NCBI GenBank assembly: GCA_037903475.1 | Contig: JBAJFG010000561.1 | Span: 434,001-498,000 of the forward strand | Length of the DNA stretch: 64,000 nt | Direction of reading: 5' to 3' | Source of the DNA: Ancylostoma caninum | Lineage: Eukaryota; Nematoda; Chromadorea; Rhabditida; Ancylostomatidae | Part shown: piece by piece, positions 1-12,300 of the stretch | How positions within the stretch are numbered: position 1 is the stretch's first letter | Layout: each line of letters opens with the position of its first letter | Position numbers and translations under genes: made by a program | The notes under the pieces: model-generated | The model's database searches: none | What the model saw: the letters and a program-made list of their open reading frames with translations, nothing else | Told to the model about the DNA's origin: nothing

Positions 1-1260
1 TATTCTTTCATCTTTGAACATTGACATATCCAGTTTCATCATAACATTCGTTTGCAGTAATACCCGATTATGATGGAACTTTCAACTGACAACCTATCGT
101 TCCATCGAGTTTCCCTTTATGACGATGGTTTCATTGAAATTTCAGTTCGACAATGTTATTTCGATTGCGACAACAACAACATTGTGGGGCGAAATTCCTA
201 CATTTCGAATTCATTTCATTTCACTAACGTATGAATTTGAATGCCTGTAGCTTCAATTAAGGGACAAATTTTCGCCCCAGAGGAATCGCCAAGCTAGACT
301 TAGGATCGAATGAAAGCCAACTATTTATTTGTTATTTGAAGACCATATTTTTCCTACATACATGGTCGTGAGAACGTACGCAGCCTTGTGGTGCTTCTAC
401 AAAAAGCCGATATATCAAAGTAATTTTGTTAAAAATCAGAAACAGACTTAAAGCTACAAACATTCGAAAGAAAAAGAGGTCTTACAGACCTCTTCTACCA
501 TTCCTGCAGCGTTGTATCACCCTTTCCTTTCCCTACATTCGAGTTTTCGGCCTATTTGAATTCAACACCCAACTATGAGTATATGTACTTAATAGTTTTT
601 TTTTTCACTCCTGACTGCATCTGTTTTCTTTCCCACCTATTCGATTGCGGGGGAATAACCTAATTTTTGCCGTCAAATTTCAAACGAAGCTCTTGCACAT
701 TTCGTTGACAGTGTTGACTGCTGTTGTTCGCTCGAAAACATCATCAGTACTGCCATTTAGACTCGTCAGAGCAATTACGACCATGTTCGAACAGAATGTA
801 ACAACATTTGACGGTCGCCCCCTCATGCACTTCCGACAGAGTCTGTAACGTATCCGAGTTTACCTTCCTAAGAGTGCTTGATTGTCCTCTGGTTATTCCG
901 GCATAATTTCGATGTGATATAGGAAGTGGTTACGTGATTTTATCCGAATTTGGTTCACAGAGTTACTCACTCTCATCAACTTGGTTCCCTTCTATTTTCT
1001 CTCTTTGGCCTTCGCTTTGGAATTACTTTTATCACGTGTCATTTGTTCTAATACCTCTTTATTTTCCTTTCATTTAGCTAATGTTGGTTGGGGGTGATTA
1101 ACGGACACATTCCATCTCCTCCTATGTTTCCTCCATTCAGTTCTTACCGGAGACATTCCTTATTATAGCTCCGATAGGAACATTGTCAAGTTTCTCAGCA
1201 CGTCCGTACACATTACCAGCAATAATGCTATTGTAACATTATTGAAGGCGAAATTACAGT
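1..1260. other. non-coding, no feature recognised
   Basis: I see no reading frame with a convincing exon structure, no repeat and no RNA gene here. The sequence is AT-rich and stops are frequent in all frames. Confidence 0.4.
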
Positions 1261-1261
1261 A

Positions 1262-2410
1262 TTAAAATTCGTAGCGCTTGGCACTCAGACTTTGTTTTAT
1301 TGTTACGTTGTTGTACGCAACAATACCATCAGCTGTCACATAACACTTGAGTTTCGGCGTTTTTCTTCGAGTAACAGCTGTGGTAATTATGAAGCAGAAA
1401 TTGATGCTTTGCGGGAGGAAAACATAGTCATTAACGCGCCGCGAGTTGAAAACCAGTACACTTATACTTCTTTCTAGAGGAAGTCGTTGGGGGTTGTTCA
1501 AAAAGTATAATAGTTGGTAACTTGCAACATTTTCTAAGGAATGAACGCTGGAGACGTATGTAGTAGCTATCTAATTATCTTCACACTAATGAAATCGCTC
1601 GGCAGTAAACCGAACTGGCCTCCTAACTCGGAAATTGAGATTGAATAGGTAATTCAATTCCTATTTTCAGCTTCAACAGAAAAAATTCTATACTTGCTTC
1701 CATACACACTATGCCCTATTAAAAATTGCTCGGAGATGATCCGTCCTCCAGAATAGATGTTCATCTTTTTAGTCTCACCATCGATGGTTTTGGTTATTGT
1801 TTGAAAAAATAACTACTCACAAAAAGCATCCTTTCTAGTTCATAAAGAGGGCTTAGAAATTGCCTTGTAACAACTACTTGGGGATGTGCTGGGTAGATGT
1901 AAAAAACTGTTTTATGGGTGTCCAACCACTGCATTTCTGGACTATGGCGAATAATTGCCTGTTCGAATAACCAATCTTTCGAAATAGTAGAAACGAACAC
2001 TCAGTGTCGATTCGTATCAAATAAAGTCACATAGACACCCGACGCACTTCCAAAGTTTAACTTTCTTTTCTGAGATTTAAATGAATGTAATGGAAGCAAA
2101 GCGCCAGCTCAAATTGACAGTTGTCCAGGATGGACGTGGCTCGCGCGCTACACTGTTTCTTCGTTCCCCTCTGAAAAAAAAACTCAGAGAGGAAATGAAG
2201 TCTAGGTAGGGGTTCTAATCCCAATGCAACAGCGAGGAGGGAGGCATAGCAAGGAGGAGAAATCCTCTATTTTCCGGCCCTGTGATGTTTAAAGAATGAT
2301 ACCAGCACGGAGGATTCGGACCAATCATAGAGATTCGAACAAATGAAATGAGCGGACTGGTTGGGCAGCAGAACCGGAGCATCCGGTTCGTCCCTCTGAC
2401 AGTTTACTAT
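1262..2410 (-). CDS. possible minus-strand gene, unassembled exons
   Basis: Three open stretches on the minus strand look coding but were not joined. From 5' to 3' they are: about 2270-2400, after a TGTCAG acceptor, starting RDEPDAPVLLPNQSAHF; about 1833-2000, with the segments QWLDTHKTVFYIYPAH and RQFLSPLYELERMLF, followed by a GTGAGT donor; and about 1262-1380, after an ACCACAG acceptor, with KLKCYVTADGIVAYNN and ending in TAA. Codon use is varied, as expected of real coding sequence, and each piece has a usable splice signal at one end at least. I could not fix phases between all three, and I do not recognise a family. The third piece can also be read in a second frame that stops early, so the C-terminus is uncertain. 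Confidence 0.3.
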
Positions 2411-2534
2411 GAGCTTCATCGAGGTTCTTCTGTTGTTGTGACTAAGGCAGTCACCTTATTCGAATTTTCCAGATACAGGACATCTACCAAATTAATACCT
2501 TGGCAGTCGCTGCCTCCTCATTCTTTGGTTTAGA

Positions 2535-5500
2535 GCTTTTTTTCAGAATTTAGCTTGGCAGATAATGCATAAATGTATATTTAGGTTGCTGAGAGACTTG
2601 ACTAGTGACTAGGTACTATCTGAACAATATATATACAATAATATATGTACTAAATGTTTTGCTTACAAAAACTGTGTATTATTCTCCTTCCTACCTTTTC
2701 CTTTCTATCTGGTGATTTTGCGAAAACTGGAGTTCAAGAATTTATTCTTCATTTCGCTACTGACTCGCCAGGTTTCAGCTTTTATTAAGGTTACATTGCA
2801 AATTTAGGAATGCCTATTACATTTTGACAGAGCCCTATTCGTCATTTGTTTTTTTTTTTTAGCTTCGGAACTCATCATCCTGGTAAGCACATGATTTCTG
2901 CTCACCACATGCTGCCAAGCGTCTAGTTGCGAGTTACATCGAAAAATACTACATTATTCAAACTTTTAGCATAAGTCGATAGTTCTTTGCTGGTTATAAG
3001 AAAGTGTCTACCTTAGAGTTGCTAGACACCACGTTTGTACATCTCTCCAAGTCCTGAATAACTGAATAGTTGTCTTCATCAAAGCTTCTTTCCACTGTAG
3101 TTTCTTCCAATAAGCAGATAGTACATATTTCTTACGTGGACCGTGTTGTTAACCCAACCAGGCAACACCTTATGTCTCCTGAACGGAGTGTACTATACAA
3201 AAAATCGGACAAATTCGTCTCATCTCAACCTGTGAAACTGGGTTTTTTGATTTTTTAAGCGACATTTGTCTTGCGTTTCATTTTTCCTGTCACAGAGAGC
3301 GTCTGCAACTTGATACCTTTCACAAATTCTGGCGAAGCTAAGCAGCTCAGAATGCTCAGAGAAGAAAAGTTCGTAGATGCCGCCAACTCTATAGCACTTA
3401 TCGCTTTTTCCCCGTTGTTCGAGAGAGATCGTAAATTGGGAATTAAATTTAATTTTCCATGCATTTGCTAGCGAGTTTTGTAAAGAGAATTGTCAGGACA
3501 TTAAAGAGAAAATGACATTCATTGACAATGAAGCAAAACTGATTCTTTATCGTCTGCGGACTAAATAAGAGAAAAGGAAAGTGAATTTGTTATCTCATGG
3601 TGTTAAGTGCTTACTTCTTTCTCACTTTGATCATCTCACTGATGATCGATGTCAGCATAAGATTTATTTTATGCAAGGGAATCCGCAAGTCATTTCACAA
3701 ATTGCACAACGTTTGCAGTTTTTGTACACTACCACATATATGCACGTATAATATCTCTATTATTTATTTTGTATTTCTACACCTTGAACTGATACTTTGC
3801 TTTACTTATTTTTCCACCCAAATAGGACAGTGAATAACCCTTGAGTTGAAATAAATTCTCATTGGAGCGTTCTTTGTGGAAGAATTGGCTCCAACACTCA
3901 TTTCCGAAAATGCAACACTCTATGAGGTCCTTTATCTCAAAAATCCGCAATGTCCTCATGGAGACGCTCCTTTCTGAGTCACTCGGAGCGCACAAAGAAA
4001 TACTTTCGAGCCTTACCCGTGTCCTTTCATGGGGTCGACCTGATGAAAGTAGAGGGACAAAAAAAAATCACGGATGCCTGAATGAATGCATCTGCTAGAG
4101 CACATATCAAGCAGCAGTTTGTAATCAAAAGCTTGTAGTTCAAATCCAGCAGTGCAAAACATGCCTTTTGCTTGGCAAAAAAAGGAACTGATACATACTG
4201 AGAAATAAGTCAGCAGACGTGAAATCGTACGAGCCCCCTTTCCCCTCCCCCCACCCCCCTCTCCTCTCTGAGGGTAAAGGTGGGAGCTACATCGAAACCA
4301 TAATATCCTCAACACGGAAAATCTCAGCCGGTCAGAAATTGACGGATTCAAAGCTCTTTCTCGATTTTGTGGTTGGTGGTGCATGGCTGTTCTTATTTGG
4401 TTTAGCGATTTCTCTGGTTTATTCTGGTAACGAGCGAGACTTCTAGCCTGATACAAGTAGTATATGCTATAAATTTGTCTGCTGAAGTGAAAAGGCGAGT
4501 CGTTTCTCAGACAGAGCAAAGTTCATGTTGTTGCGAAGATAAGTGTTTGTCTGGAAGCAGCCTGTGTAAAAACTGTCTCGGAACCGATGGTGCTAGTAGT
4601 TTTGCAGTGCGCTCCCACATTTTGCACTCTCTCCGTCTGCAACTTATCGCGGGTGGCGAAGGAGCAGCTGTTACTAGCCACCCTCACGGCACAGCTACGG
4701 AATCTCCACAGCTCATCACTCACTGACTTCGCGTTGATCGCAAATGTTCTTCATTCTATTCTCCGACAGTGTTTCGAACAGGTGTAATCTTATGTCGATA
4801 CTACAATATAAACACCCTCAGTTTTTGGATACAAGCCAAATGAAGCAATCGTTCCAATCGAGGCCGCTCAAAGTTAAAAAAAGGACTCGTTTGCTGGAAC
4901 TCACTCCCCGTTTTTTTTTTCACCCGAACACGTTCTGCATCATCTGTGAGTTTTCGCAATAAGTGGTAGCGAAGTAGCAGTACGAACTACAATGGGAGGG
5001 TCATTGAGAAGTGCAACTGTTCAGTGTTTTGGTAATGCGAATCGGTCTGCCAATTTGTGTTGGAGCTGGTGTGCTACGGCAGCCAAGCTACAGAGCATTT
5101 AGCCATGCGACGGGTGTTAGAGAAAATTTGACGAGAAGTGACAAACACTCAAAACCATGCGCAATTACATAGAATAATGTACATACGACAAATCTACTCA
5201 CAACTTTTCATTTGTTCTCTTTTCTCAGTTTTCTTTGAGGCAGTCTATACTAAATATCACCTCCACGTCTGTGATTTCTGTCTCGATGGGAAACTTGTGA
5301 GAAATCTCACGTTTTTGATTATATAGTACAGTACCGTGTGTTGGACAGTTTTTCTACATTACTTTGTGAGAAATAGAAAAGGTATCCCATTAGCTGATTC
5401 TCTTTTCTTTTCAATTTTTTCTTTCGATTCGGTTCCTTATTCTTTCACTATTCTTTTTTCAACTCTTAGTTTTTGAAAGTCCGGATTGAAATTTAATTTC

Positions 5501-6213
5501 TAATCACTTTATCTTCTAAATCCTCTAGGACCTCGAACAGTTTGGATCAATTTTCGAAAAATCTTCATGCGACGCCTCCAATATGTACACATATGCAATT
5601 CCTGTGTTTTCATGTAATACAATTCCACTGTTTAAATCAGCAAAATCGATTTATAATAGTGGTAATTTAAATTGGCAAAAACAATTTGTATATCGGGCCA
5701 GATCCGTGTACTTCGAGGTGTGCCTCCCTCTCCATAGAATTAAAAATATAGGTATACTCTTAGGAGGACCCTCTTCTGACCATTCCAACATGTCTTCTAT
5801 TATCTGTTCATTATTATGCCATGTTTTCCATTCTTGCTCATGCCAATCCTGCATATTCTGGAGTGCTTTTAGCTTCAGATTTCCGCTTTTGATGCAGCAG
5901 CTCCCTCCATTCTTAGTGCTAAAACAGCACGAAGAAGATACGAAACTTGTTTCTTCAACAGCGTGAGGGAGAACCCATATAACCAAGTTGACACGCAATC
6001 CTGGTTTTTGTCACTCTTGCAAGTAAGTGCATCCAGCTCATTTTTCGCGTATTGATGTTCCACACACGGTCAAAAGAAGTAAAAAGGCGCAACTAGTATA
6101 CTGACACCGTGAGCAGTACTTGTTGAAGAAGATTCCTTATGATTTGGCTGAGAAGGAAACCTGGATACCACAGCACATGAGGGGATGGGTATATACCCAT
6201 ATCTAGGCTTAGC
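2535..6213. other. intergenic, no supported gene
   Basis: Only short overlapping frames occur. The plus-strand stretch around 3271-3471 and the minus-strand stretch around 5651-5998 have protein-like composition, but they lack a matching exon partner. No repeat with clear ends was found. Confidence 0.35.
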
Positions 6214-6217
6214 TTAA

Positions 6218-6680
6218 AGGCAGCAGGAGCTGAAATTCTCGACTCTGAGCTGAGCTGCGGGTGGTGAAGTACAGACTAAGCACATCATAAATGTGCAACG
6301 AACACAGACAATGATGGCTTACCTGCAGAGAAAATGGAACATTTGTCGCGAACACGGCTGGCCGTGTTCGTGCGCGGACGAGTTTTCCCCGGCGCGAAAG
6401 CCATTGCGGCGCGTGGTTTTGGCCGAGTCCCGCCATGAAACCCTGTGAATTGAATGCATTTCGTTTTCCCTTTGCGCCAAACCACGCACCGCAATCGGTA
6501 TTGCGCCGGGGAAAACTCGTCCGCGCGCGAACATGGCCAGGCGTGTTCGCGACGAATGTTCCATTTTCTCTGCAAGTAAGCCATTATTGTCTGTGTTTGT
6601 TTCATATTTATGATGTGCTGAGTCTGTACTTCATCACCCACAGCTCAGCTCGGAGTCGAGAATTTCAGCTTCTGCTGCCT
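6218..6680. mobile_element. 463-bp palindromic MITE, copy 1 (TTAA-flanked)
   Basis: The left end AGGCAGCAGGAGCTGAAATT is the inverted complement of the right end, and the match continues, with mismatches, through arms of roughly 200 bp that meet near the middle. The arms include a CpG-rich block with GGACGAGTTTTCCCCGGCGC and its inverse. TTAA lies immediately outside both ends (6214-6217 and 6681-6684), which suggests a TTAA target-site duplication as made by piggyBac-type transposases. There is no transposase inside, so it is non-autonomous. Apparent reading frames in the arms are by-products of the palindrome. A second copy of exactly the same length lies at 20132-20594. Confidence 0.85.
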
Positions 6681-6684
6681 TTAA

Positions 6685-8630
6685 GGATGCTCGAGTTATG
6701 CTTGGGAGCTCGGGCGAAAGCCTCCAGACAAAGGCTTACGATCACCTATAGGGTGCCGATTCCCTGCCTGTCAGAATCCGCACAGTCCCAGAGCTCTTTC
6801 CCTGGCATCGCTCTGTCTCTCAAGACGAAACGGACCACAAATCCCACCTCACCCGGATCAAGCACCTGGAATTAATGATTGCGCGTTTTATAACGCACTT
6901 GTTCTGCAGCTGGACTCACTACATGGAAACATACGATTATCGAAATTCAGCTCCATATTTTCTTCGGCGAGGGGTAAACACTGTTATTTACGTTGGTGTC
7001 TTTCCACTGCAGTAACCACGCTGTCCTTTAGACCTTTAACTCAGCTGAGCCAAGCTGAGCAGTTTCGAATAATCAGCAAACGCTGGAGAGTTGGGAAATA
7101 GGTTTGAAGAAAAGGAGAAGGGCTCAATTTCCGTTTCAAATAAGTCGGTTTTCCAGCTAAACATCCATTGTAGCCTTTTTCAATGCGTATTCCTGCCCGC
7201 TTTTGGCTCCGTCGCCTAACCTTCCGAATACCGACCTCACTGTCGACAGCGTTTTTCTCTCTAATTCCTCTCGCACTATCTTCCATTGTGAAACGGACCA
7301 TATTCAGAAAGTGATGTTCAGTTGAAGAAGCCCAGAAACTTCTCTTTTTTTTGAAATTTGACTGTTTGGGCGAACTTTGATCCTTTTAAAGGTCTTATGT
7401 CTACGCTTGAGCTGCCATTCCCCCTTATTCACGCTTAACGGTCAGAGTTTTCCAATACGTCAGTTCTGTTGTGCATACCAAACAGTGACAAAGCCTGTTT
7501 TGTCTATACAGCCAGCTATGTATGTAAATTGGAGGGAGCCAGGCCCCGAAATTGAGAACATCGTTCGTGGTTACCTTACTATTAGATTTTATTGGAGAAT
7601 TATGTCAGTTCTATAGAATTTTATCGTCTATTTTCAATCCTATTGTTGTTCATTATGGAATGAGGATTAACTATGCTCCTTCAGTGCTCCAATGTTTCCC
7701 ACTGTGGAATTTCTCAATGTTTCTGCTTGCAGAGATTGTTGACTTTACGGAGTTTGTTGACTCATGTTTTTGCCTTAGGAAATTATTGACTTTTCTTGAT
7801 TGCTAAACTGCGCACTGACCATCAGTGGTTGTGAAACTCTGCTTTGCTGTTTCATTTTTTGGTAAACGAGTGCTACTCGTAGAGATGTTCAAGCTGCGTC
7901 TGGAACAAGTTTCATCTTAGGGAATTTATACCTACTAGACTGTTTATCCAATTACTATTTCTTCCTATCTTTATAGTTTTTATTGATATTAAAGGAAAAT
8001 CCACGCATCTGTACTCAGAAGCAGGTTCATTTCGTTTGGAAATGCCTCACCGTCCGGCGTAAGTTCCATCGTGATCTGAACTCTATTTCCGCTAGCTTTT
8101 GTCCTTCTGCACCTTGAATGGTTGTACGCGATACTGCTCTGCGGAGATCTGGAGTAACCGCTACCAGCACTGCCGAACTTCTCAATGTATCAACCACTAC
8201 TTACAGACTATGTAGTTCTGGCTTGAGATTTCCTCCCTCTTGTGTCTGCACTAGAGATCTTCCTGCAGGTTTTTGCGACCTCTCCCCTCCCTGGATCGAA
8301 CCTTTCCCTTCGAAGACTCTTCGACGCGGATGAAGGACACAGTTCGAGTTCATTCTATTGGCGGGTGAACTCAAAAACCTGACCGTTTTGAATTAATCGA
8401 TTTGCGGAGGGCTGCGCTGCCGTCGTTTGGATCTCGACGTCCTCTATTCACTGACTGCTCTTCCCTTTTTCGGTCTGATGTTGTCGCAGTTTCATTTGCT
8501 TCGTAGCAGATATGCATCGATCGCTTCAAAACGTGAAAGTTTGCGGATTGCTGTGCTGCATAAGAGCCTGAAGAGAATTTCCATGTGCTTTCTTCTCTAA
8601 ACCTGGGCATTATGCTTTAATGATGCTTTC
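6685..8630. other. intergenic, nothing recognised
   Basis: No gene or element with clear ends was seen. The reading frames present are short and have no splice context. Confidence 0.35.
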
Positions 8631-8635
8631 ACTTC

Positions 8636-8723
8636 TTCTGCCTTCTGAAGACGACGATCTGTTCGAAACGTCAGGCCAATAAAGTTTACCACCTAACAAC
8701 CCGGTTAGCAGAAGAAGTGAAGG
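8636..8723. repeat. short hairpin repeat with 16-base arms
   Basis: CTTTCACTTCTTCTGC at 8636-8651 pairs, with one mismatch, with GCAGAAGAAGTGAAGG at 8708-8723, leaving a loop of 56 bases. The loop holds GAAACGTCAGGCCAATAAAG, which looks like the end of a dispersed element. The element itself could not be delimited. Confidence 0.45.
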
Positions 8724-9308
8724 TACCTGAAGAGAGTTTCGAAAGTTAACTAGATGTTTCAGAACATTTCGAGCGCATTTTCACTGGATCCGTCTCTCTC
8801 AGAGGATTGAATGTAGATTGTTATTCACATGCATCGATCCACTCTACCACCGGATCTCGCCTCATCCGTTTTCATTGTGTGCTCGCTGAATTTCAGCGTA
8901 AAACGTTCTGTTGCCAGCGCTAATTTCCACCAAATCAAAACTTTTGTAGGGGTTCATAAGAATGGTAGTAGTGGTGCTTAGTTTTTATATATAGGAGTCC
9001 ATCCGAAGCAAATCGCCAATGTGACGAAGCATTGTTGGTGTAATTGTTAAAAAAAAGTCTCTTGCAATGTTGTTAGACTTTCGCGAGCGAGACAATCCAT
9101 CACTTTTGTAAGTTGTGAGTTGTAAAGTTGTACTAGCGTATATTTTCAGAAAAAAAACCTTCCTCTGGTAATTTCTCACTTCTTCTGTCATATTTTTATG
9201 TTCTATTGAATATGAGCGTGTTCGTGCTTATCCACTGTGCTAATTTCGCTTCTTCAAGGCTATTGCCTGCATTTACATCTGGAAGCCTCGATGGCATTTT
9301 ATAACTAA

Positions 9309-9318
9309 GTTCAGAAAG
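9309..9318 (+). promoter_or_regulatory. probable SL1 trans-splice acceptor of yop-1
   Basis: The sequence TAAGTTCAG ends at 9314, four bases before the yop-1 ATG. A TTCAG this close to a start codon, with no upstream coding exon, is the usual arrangement of a spliced-leader acceptor in nematodes. It leaves a 5' UTR of only four bases (AAAG) after the leader. Confidence 0.5.
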
Positions 9319-12300
9319 ATGTCAGTTCCACCGCAACTCCAGAAAATCCTCGATGATGTCGATAAGCAGTTGCATGGAGAAGGTCCGGTCAACAACGTTC
9401 TTGCAACAATCGAGCAGAAGTCTGGCGTTAGAAGACTTCATATCGTGCTTGGTGAGCTTTTAAATCGTTTAACTTCTCCGGCATTGAGAACCAAGATACC
9501 TTTGTTTGTGGGCGTATCTTGGATAGGGATAGTAAGAGTGATTCGATAGTCCAACTGCTTTTTCCATATCGAACGTGGGAGTTTTATTTATCAACACATG
9601 CAACGTGTGCAGGCAAAATAAAGGCGTAATTGGAGAATGTTGGGACATAGAGCGACCGATAAAAAATCAGAAACGAGCGATAAAATGAAAAGGAGCTAAC
9701 GGGGAGGACTTTTCTTGCCAATATCCCACAACGGGGGCCCAAAAACTACCAGATTTTCTTCCGTTGAAACTTTTCACAATACAGTCATATGCGGCTGAAC
9801 AGGAACATCATGTCCATTTTGTACAATAGCCCCATTCTTGTAGTCCTACGGTAGCATCAATGTGTGAATTTAAGCGATAATGTTTAATATTAGGCAGGAG
9901 ATGGCAGTGCCATTCGAATTCACTCTGATAATTGTTATCAGCTTCTGGAAATACCACGCTGTTCAATATTTGAAAGTATTCAGTGGGATAGCGTATACCC
10001 TACAGGGGATAGGGTACAAAGTGGATACGAGATTCGTGGTCAGCAGCTCAATTAACCCTATAATGCACCATTTCTAAGAATGACGTCACATCACTCCTAC
10101 ATATCGTCTATATTCAATGTTTGAGAATTTCATTGATTAGGGTGAGTGTTGATGGTTTTGACGATGAGTGCTCACACATTGACGACCTTTTTGTAAATGG
10201 TTCTCACAACGGGAATCTTTCGAACGCAAAAGATGAGAATGGTGTACACAAATAGTATCGGGAAAATACAACTCCTAAAGAAATGGGAGTTTCCGAGAAA
10301 GACCCGTTTGCTATTGACACATACTATATTCCAAGAGTTAGAACAAGACACTTCAGTGATGATACAGTTTGCTATACGTAGATGCTGGTTGTTCTGTCCT
10401 ATTCGCTTTTCTTTTTTTGTTTACAGGAGTTGCTGCTATGCAAGGATTATACCTAATCTTTGGTCATTTCGCCCAACTTGTCTGCAACTTCATGGGATTC
10501 ATCTACCCCGCCTACGTAAGGTGCGTAGCCATTGTGTATAGTATCACTACCCTCAGATCATTAGCATTTCACGTATTTTCTTTTTTTTTTTCAGTGTCAA
10601 GGCCATCGAAACAGCAACGAAAGACGACGACACACAATGGCTTACGTACTGGTCAGTGATTTTCTAAATTGTTGAAATATAAGAATTCAACAACTTTGAC
10701 AGTTTTGAATCACGTTTGACGTCATCTTCTGCGTTATCTTCTTCATAATTCGTTGCCCTTGACCAACTCATCCTCCAAGTTTACTTTATCCTTTAGTCAT
10801 AGTCTTTTTCTGGTAGTTGAGCCGCGTGTGGAGGTATCGCCTTGCAGTGCTAATCGAATATTGTTCGTTCCTCATACAAAGTGAACTTGGCAGTTTCCGT
10901 TTTTTATGGTTGCCTTACTGCGCCTGCCCCTGAACCACTTCGATTTGGGAGGTTTTTGGTCGAGCAAACAAAATCTGGGGACGAACAAGAATGTAGACAG
11001 AATTCCTAGATGCGGAAAGGAGTTATCTACATGGCTAAGAACTCACGACAGCTAAGTCCGTATATCAAAGATTTTGTCTTAGCAAGTCTACGGCGTTTTC
11101 TCAAGAAAAAAAAAGAAAAAAAAAAACATCGCTGCAACAACGTTACTACACGTAGACGGTACCATTTTGGAAATTTCGTGTAATACAGTTAGCTAAGATA
11201 TATAGTTTTTTTTATATTTCACAATCTAACATACAGTGAATGTCAACGATGCTGAGTTCCAGGTCGCATTGCATCGCGACCGCGCCAGGCGCTGTTATCG
11301 CTATTTTGCACTGTCATAGTTGCTAATAGTAACGGATTAGTGTTTTTCCATCGTATGTTAGTGTTTTACGACGAAAAAAAACCTTAAATTTCGATATGAA
11401 TAGCCAAGATAGCGACTGCAGGGGCTGCTATACGCAAAATCGCAAATGCGCCAGCTTCATCTGCATTATGTGTGAATAATTGCTCACTCAACCTGTTTTG
11501 CAGCAATGATTTTTCTGTTTCTGTTGTTCTGCGCGATCGTGAGTAACGAAATGGAGCCGTGCTTTTTTTATGTGAGCCACGTCATGATGTGATTGACGCG
11601 GAAACCCTCCATTGTGCTTTATCAAGTTGACAGTTGTTTGCTTTTGGCGGGTTTTTGCTGCCTTTATGTAGTCGCGGATTTCGGAGGTAGCATGACGGAA
11701 AATTTTGCCAGTAGTGCTTCGCGGGAACGGCTAGTAGTGTGAGACTACTTATGATTGCGGCATACTCCGAATTGGGAACAAGGATTTTCGAAGATGCTGT
11801 CGTAAAAGGTGCTTTCGCTGCATGAATGCTTGTTTCTGAGGAGCAAATCTCATTTTCTTAGCGCTGCCTTTCCCTTCTGCACTGGACTCCAATGTAAGTA
11901 GTTTTAGAATCAGAAATTGGAAGCAGCATTTTACCTACCTCATTTTTAATCGGATGCAAAGCTGTTAACTGTCTAGTTGAAATTAGCTCGTTCCTCCTTT
12001 TCTAGTCTACGGGTTCTGACTAGATCTTTGCAAGCAGTTAGGCGGTATTTATGGTTGATGCGTGTCAAATTTGACGCGTCGGCTCGAAATTTCACGATGA
12101 TTTCGTGATGTCTCGATGCGGCGAAGATCAGAACGCAGTTTGTTCGCGCGGACATCGCGACGGCAAAACCAGGAACATTCGCATCCTGTCAAGAATTCTC
12201 TTTTCTTCTTCGTTCTGCATTGTGTATCACCGCTTCGAATTTGACGCGCATCAACCATAAATTCCGCCTTAGTGTCTTAATTCCCTTGCAACCTACTGTT

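Noticed and set aside
6209..6875. Overlapping frames of 75-146 codons on both strands
   Set aside because: They are carried by the arms of the 463-bp palindrome; near-identical frames appear in the second copy at 20.2-20.8 kb.
8270..8320. A tRNA-like B box (GGTTCGATCC on the minus strand)
   Set aside because: No A box, anticodon arm or acceptor-stem pairing could be found around it.
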